Assembly: GCA_012270485.1 (NCBI GenBank)
Contig: JAAXIF010000040.1
Coordinates: forward strand, 1-34,275
Origin: Sphingobacteriales bacterium
GTDB taxonomy: Bacteria > Bacteroidota > Bacteroidia > Chitinophagales > Chitinophagaceae
Reading direction: 5' to 3'
Length of the DNA: 34,275 nucleotides
The first letter of the stretch is position 1; each line of letters starts with the position of its first letter. The notes beneath the pieces are model-generated. The model saw only the letters and a program-made list of their open reading frames with translations. It was not told the origin of the DNA and did no database searches. Of this stretch, positions 31,712 to 34,275 are shown in pieces. The position numbers and the translations under genes are program-made.

Positions 31712-33343
31712 TTATACTTGAAACACGCCGGTACGAAAAGTATCCATATCCGGGTTATGATTAGCAGCATGCAATCCTTCTGCAATTACTTTTCTTGTTT
31801 CTGTTGGATCAATGATACCATCTACCCAAAGTCTGGCAGCAGCATAGTAGGGTGTGGTTTGTCTTTCGTATCGTCCTTTGATCTCTTTTAATAAAGCCTG
31901 TTCTTGTTCTTTATCTACTTCTTTGCCTTGTGATTTCATGGAAGCCACTTGTATTTGCGCCAAAGTTTTAGCCGCTTGTTCTCCACCCATCACGGCAATC
32001 TTTGCAGATGGCCATGCATAAATAAAACGAGGATCATAAGCTTTACCACACATGGCATAGTTACCTGCGCCATAACTATTACCTACAATAACAGTGATTT
32101 TGGGAACTACTGAATTCGCTACTGCATTCACGAGTTTAGCACCATCTTTAATGATGCCACTATGTTCGCTTCTACTGCCTACCATAAAACCGGTTACATC
32201 TTGCAAGAATACCAGTGGAATTTTTTTCTGATTACAATTCAAGATAAATCTTGCAGCTTTATCAGCACTGTCATTATAAATGACACCACCAATCTGCATT
32301 TCACCTTTTTTGTTTTTACAGATCAGACGCTGGTTCGCCACTATGCCAACAGCCCATCCTTCAATACGAGCATATCCACAGAGAATGGTTTTACCATAAT
32401 CCTGCTTGAACTGGTCAAACTCACTATTATCCACCATTCGCTCAATGATATCCAACATATCATAAGGCTTCAGATTGCCTTCGGGAATAATGCCATACAA
32501 TTCTTTCGGATCTTTTTTGGGTACTATGGGTTGAATCCTGTCGAATCCTGCGTTTCCTGAAGCACCCAATTTGTTCATGATCTTTTTGATGTGATCCAGA
32601 CAATCCTTTTCGGTTTTAAACTTGTAATCTGCAATACCACTGATCTCAGTGTGGGTAGCAGCTCCCCCCAATGTTTCATTGTCAATGTCTTCACCGATGG
32701 CAGCTTTCACCAAATAAGCACCTGCCAGAAAAATACTGCCATTGCCTTCCACCATTAAGGTTTCATCACTCATAATCGGCAAATAAGCACCGCCTGCTAC
32801 ACAAGCACCCATGACAGCAGCTATTTGTGTGATGCCCATGGCACTCATTCTTGCATTGTTCCTGAAAATGCGTCCGAAATGTTCTTTATCGGGAAAGATT
32901 TCATCTTGCATCGGTAAGAATACGCCGGCACTATCCACCAAATAAATAATGGGCAACCTATTCTCCATCGCTATCTCTTGCATTCTTAAATTCTTCTTTC
33001 CGGTAATCGGAAACCAAGCACCCGCTTTCACCGTTTGATCATTGGCTACAATAACAGCCTGACGACCACTCACATAGCCTATTCCGGCGACTGTTCCGGC
33101 AGATGGACAACCACCTTCTGCTTCATACATATCAAAACCGGCAAAACCGCCAATTTCTACAAAGGGTTTATCTCGGTCACACAAATATTCAATCCGCTCT
33201 CTTGCGGTAAGCTTATTGCGTTCTCTTTGTTTTTCGATTGATTTCTTTCCACCGCCCAGTTTGATCTTTTCGAAATATTGCTCCACTTCACTGAGCATGA
33301 GTTTCATCCAGTCTTCGTTACGGTTAAATGCCATGTCTGTCAT
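31712..33343 (-). CDS. Acyl-CoA carboxylase, carboxyltransferase (beta) subunit
   Basis: A 543-residue biotin-dependent carboxyltransferase that moves carboxyl from biotin to an acyl-CoA. The N-terminal half includes KLTARERIEYLCD, ANDQTVKAGAWFP, LVDSAGVFLP and GACVAGGAYLPIMSDE. The C-terminal half includes FLQDVTGFMVG and NSYGAGNYAMCGKAYDPRF, the biotin-accepting half. The Y-GIIP..LKPYDMLDIIERMVD and AGNYAMCG segments look more like methylcrotonyl-CoA carboxylase beta than the propionyl-CoA enzyme, but substrate is uncertain. No biotin carboxylase or biotin carrier gene is adjacent. Two near starts exist (33343 and 33334). Confidence 0.9.
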   Translation of the reverse strand: MTDMAFNRNEDWMKLMLSEVEQYFEKIKLGGGKKSIEKQRERNKLTARERIEYLCDRDKPFVEIGGFAGFDMYEAEGGCPSAGTVAGIGYVSGRQAVIVANDQTVKAGAWFPITGKKNLRMQEIAMENRLPIIYLVDSAGVFLPMQDEIFPDKEHFGRIFRNNARMSAMGITQIAAVMGACVAGGAYLPIMSDETLMVEGNGSIFLAGAYLVKAAIGEDIDNETLGGAATHTEISGIADYKFKTEKDCLDHIKKIMNKLGASGNAGFDRIQPIVPKKDPKELYGIIPEGNLKPYDMLDIIERMVDNSEFDQFKQDYGKTILCGYARIEGWAVGIVANQRLICKNKKGEMQIGGVIYNDSADKAARFILNCNQKKIPLVFLQDVTGFMVGSRSEHSGIIKDGAKLVNAVANSVVPKITVIVGNSYGAGNYAMCGKAYDPRFIYAWPSAKIAVMGGEQAAKTLAQIQVASMKSQGKEVDKEQEQALLKEIKGRYERQTTPYYAAARLWVDGIIDPTETRKVIAEGLHAANHNPDMDTFRTGVFQV

Positions 33344-33437
33344 ACGAACAATTGTTAGTTTTGCAAAGATAGGGGGGTATCGATCATTTGTGAGATAAAA
33401 TTATGATTTGAAAAATGTGCAAGAACTTATTGGCTAT

Positions 33438-33635
33438 GAGCTATGAGCCATGAGCTGCGAGCTTTGGATATTATTAATTGTAGGTATGCTCCTGCTCATT
33501 TTTAAACAATACCGATGGTGAATGAGTTTTAGTTTTTACACGAGTAAAAAATGCCTTAGATTCTCAAAAGGCTATTTAACCCCTCAAATTTAACTTATAA
33601 AAGCTCGCAGCTCATGGCTCATAGCTCGGAGCTAG
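33438..33635. repeat. 27-bp perfect inverted repeat around 136 bp (383-base gene-free stretch)
   Basis: The gap 33344-33726 holds no credible gene. Its centre is a perfect 27-bp inverted repeat (33438-33464 with 33601-33627) composed of GAGCTATGAGC-type words, with weaker word repeats just outside (33432-33437, 33628-33635). The 136-bp interior contains smaller stems: TTTTTAC/GTAAAAA (33533-33539 with 33544-33550) and CTCATT/AATGAG (33495-33500 with 33521-33526). No target-site duplication, transposase or promoter could be recognised, so MITE-like element and structured RNA are both open. The rest of the gap (33344-33431, 33636-33726) shows nothing definite. Confidence 0.8.
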
Positions 33636-33726
33636 TTTTATCGGAAAGTAATAATTTCAAAATTGTCTTTTGATCAAATATTGCCCTATTCTGGCATGCG
33701 TCCATTTTTTACTTTATTTTTAGAAC

Positions 33727-34275
33727 ATGTCATATGATTACATCATCATAGGTGCCGGATCAGCAGGTTGTGTATTGGCCCATCGCTTATCAGAAGGTGG
33801 ACATCATAAAGTTTTATTGTTAGAAGCTGGAGGATCGGATAAGAAACTAGAAATTCATATTCCCGGTGCATATACACAACTGAATCGATCAGATGCCGAT
33901 TGGGCTTTTTGGACAACCCCACAAAAGCATATTGATCATCGACGTCTTTTTATTCCCAGAGGGAAAACGTTAGGCGGTAGTAGCTCTACCAATGCCATGG
34001 CGTATGTTAGAGGCAATCGGGCTGATTTTGATGAATGGGCTTCTTTAGGAAACACCGGCTGGGATTTCGCATCGGTATTACCCTATTTTAAGAAGTCTGA
34101 ACACAATGAAAATTATGGAGGCGAATATCATGGATGGGATGGGCCTTTGAACGTTACGCATTCTATGCAGCCACATCCTTTGGGGGAAGTGTTTGTAGAA
34201 GCTTGTGAAGAAATAGGTATAGCTTATAATGACATTCATAATTATCTATTGATAATCAAGCAACTTGAAGATTGA
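33727..34275 (+). CDS. GMC oxidoreductase (choline dehydrogenase-like), N-terminal part only
   Basis: The N-terminal third of a glucose-methanol-choline flavoprotein oxidoreductase, 182 residues against roughly 530 in the family. The FAD-binding GAGSAG (9-14), LLEAGG (31-36) and the GMC signature region [20 protein letters not shown] (77-96) are intact. Family resemblance continues to about residue 168 ([13 protein letters not shown]), then stops matching. The last 14 or so residues ([12 protein letters not shown]) are not GMC-like, and a TGA occurs as the final codon of the window. A frameshift, insertion or assembly error near 34230-34275 is likely, with the remainder perhaps beyond the window. 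No terminator or active-site His region is present. Confidence 0.75.
   Translation: MSYDYIIIGAGSAGCVLAHRLSEGGHHKVLLLEAGGSDKKLEIHIPGAYTQLNRSDADWAFWTTPQKHIDHRRLFIPRGKTLGGSSSTNAMAYVRGNRADFDEWASLGNTGWDFASVLPYFKKSEHNENYGGEYHGWDGPLNVTHSMQPHPLGEVFVEACEEIGIAYNDIHNYLLIIKQLED

Overview
The window looks like chromosomal DNA from a Bacteroidota member, most likely Chitinophagaceae-like; this is inferred from gene content and not from a marker search. Supporting signs are AT-rich intergenic DNA, starts without obvious Shine-Dalgarno sequences, promoters of the Bacteroidota type (TTTG, about 19 bases, TAnnTTTG), Sec and lipoprotein signals, a NagB/PIG-L fusion, a serine-palmitoyltransferase-like enzyme, and the order nusB, DUF1573, yajC, coaE. 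Almost everything is core or housekeeping. No phage, insertion sequence, CRISPR array, restriction system or biosynthetic cluster is visible.

Layout. 1-310: a minus-strand tRNA-Arg(ACG) with its own promoter and terminator, preceded by two tandem tRNA 5'-half-like units, each carrying a palindrome where the D-loop should be. 311-3859: an SDR oxidoreductase, a PhyH-type dioxygenase, an Omp85-type barrel protein and a PAP2_C membrane enzyme. 3919-10451 (minus strand): the NagB/PIG-L fusion, a secreted CocE/X-Pro hydrolase, pyruvate kinase and phosphofructokinase. 10601-12902 (plus): an RmlD-like SDR and two tandem YhhN membrane proteins. 12966-14939 (minus): groES-groEL. 15197-16119 (plus): a membrane-anchored HMA-like protein and a lipoprotein truncated haemoglobin. 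16244-20582 (plus): nusB, DUF1573, yajC, coaE, cupin, ABM monooxygenase and a GAF histidine kinase. 20766-28981: a PafA-type phosphatase, the serine-palmitoyltransferase-like enzyme, DUF2911, XerD, YkgJ, an extradiol dioxygenase, YraN and ManA. 29032-34275: a DUF6580 membrane protein, a Dph6-like ATP pyrophosphatase, RNase HI, a PhzF-like protein, an acyl-CoA carboxylase beta subunit and a broken or truncated GMC oxidoreductase.

Functional themes: central carbon and amino-sugar metabolism (pfkA, pyk, manA, nagB fusion); envelope and lipid chemistry (serine-palmitoyltransferase-like enzyme, PAP2_C protein, YhhN pair, Omp85 barrel, YajC); protein folding (groESL); and nucleic-acid upkeep (xerD, rnhA, yraN, nusB).

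The least explained material is intergenic. At least six gene boundaries carry degenerate repeats built from short reiterated words or palindromes: the tRNA-half units, a GTTCGACGTTTAGCG-type tract, TTTGAAAATTTG tracts, an ATGGCTTATGG-type tract, an ATGAT-rich hairpin, and a GAGCTATGAGC 27-bp perfect inverted repeat enclosing 136 bp. No new multi-gene defence or metabolic system could be supported. These elements and the surface-globin pair are the best candidates for follow-up.
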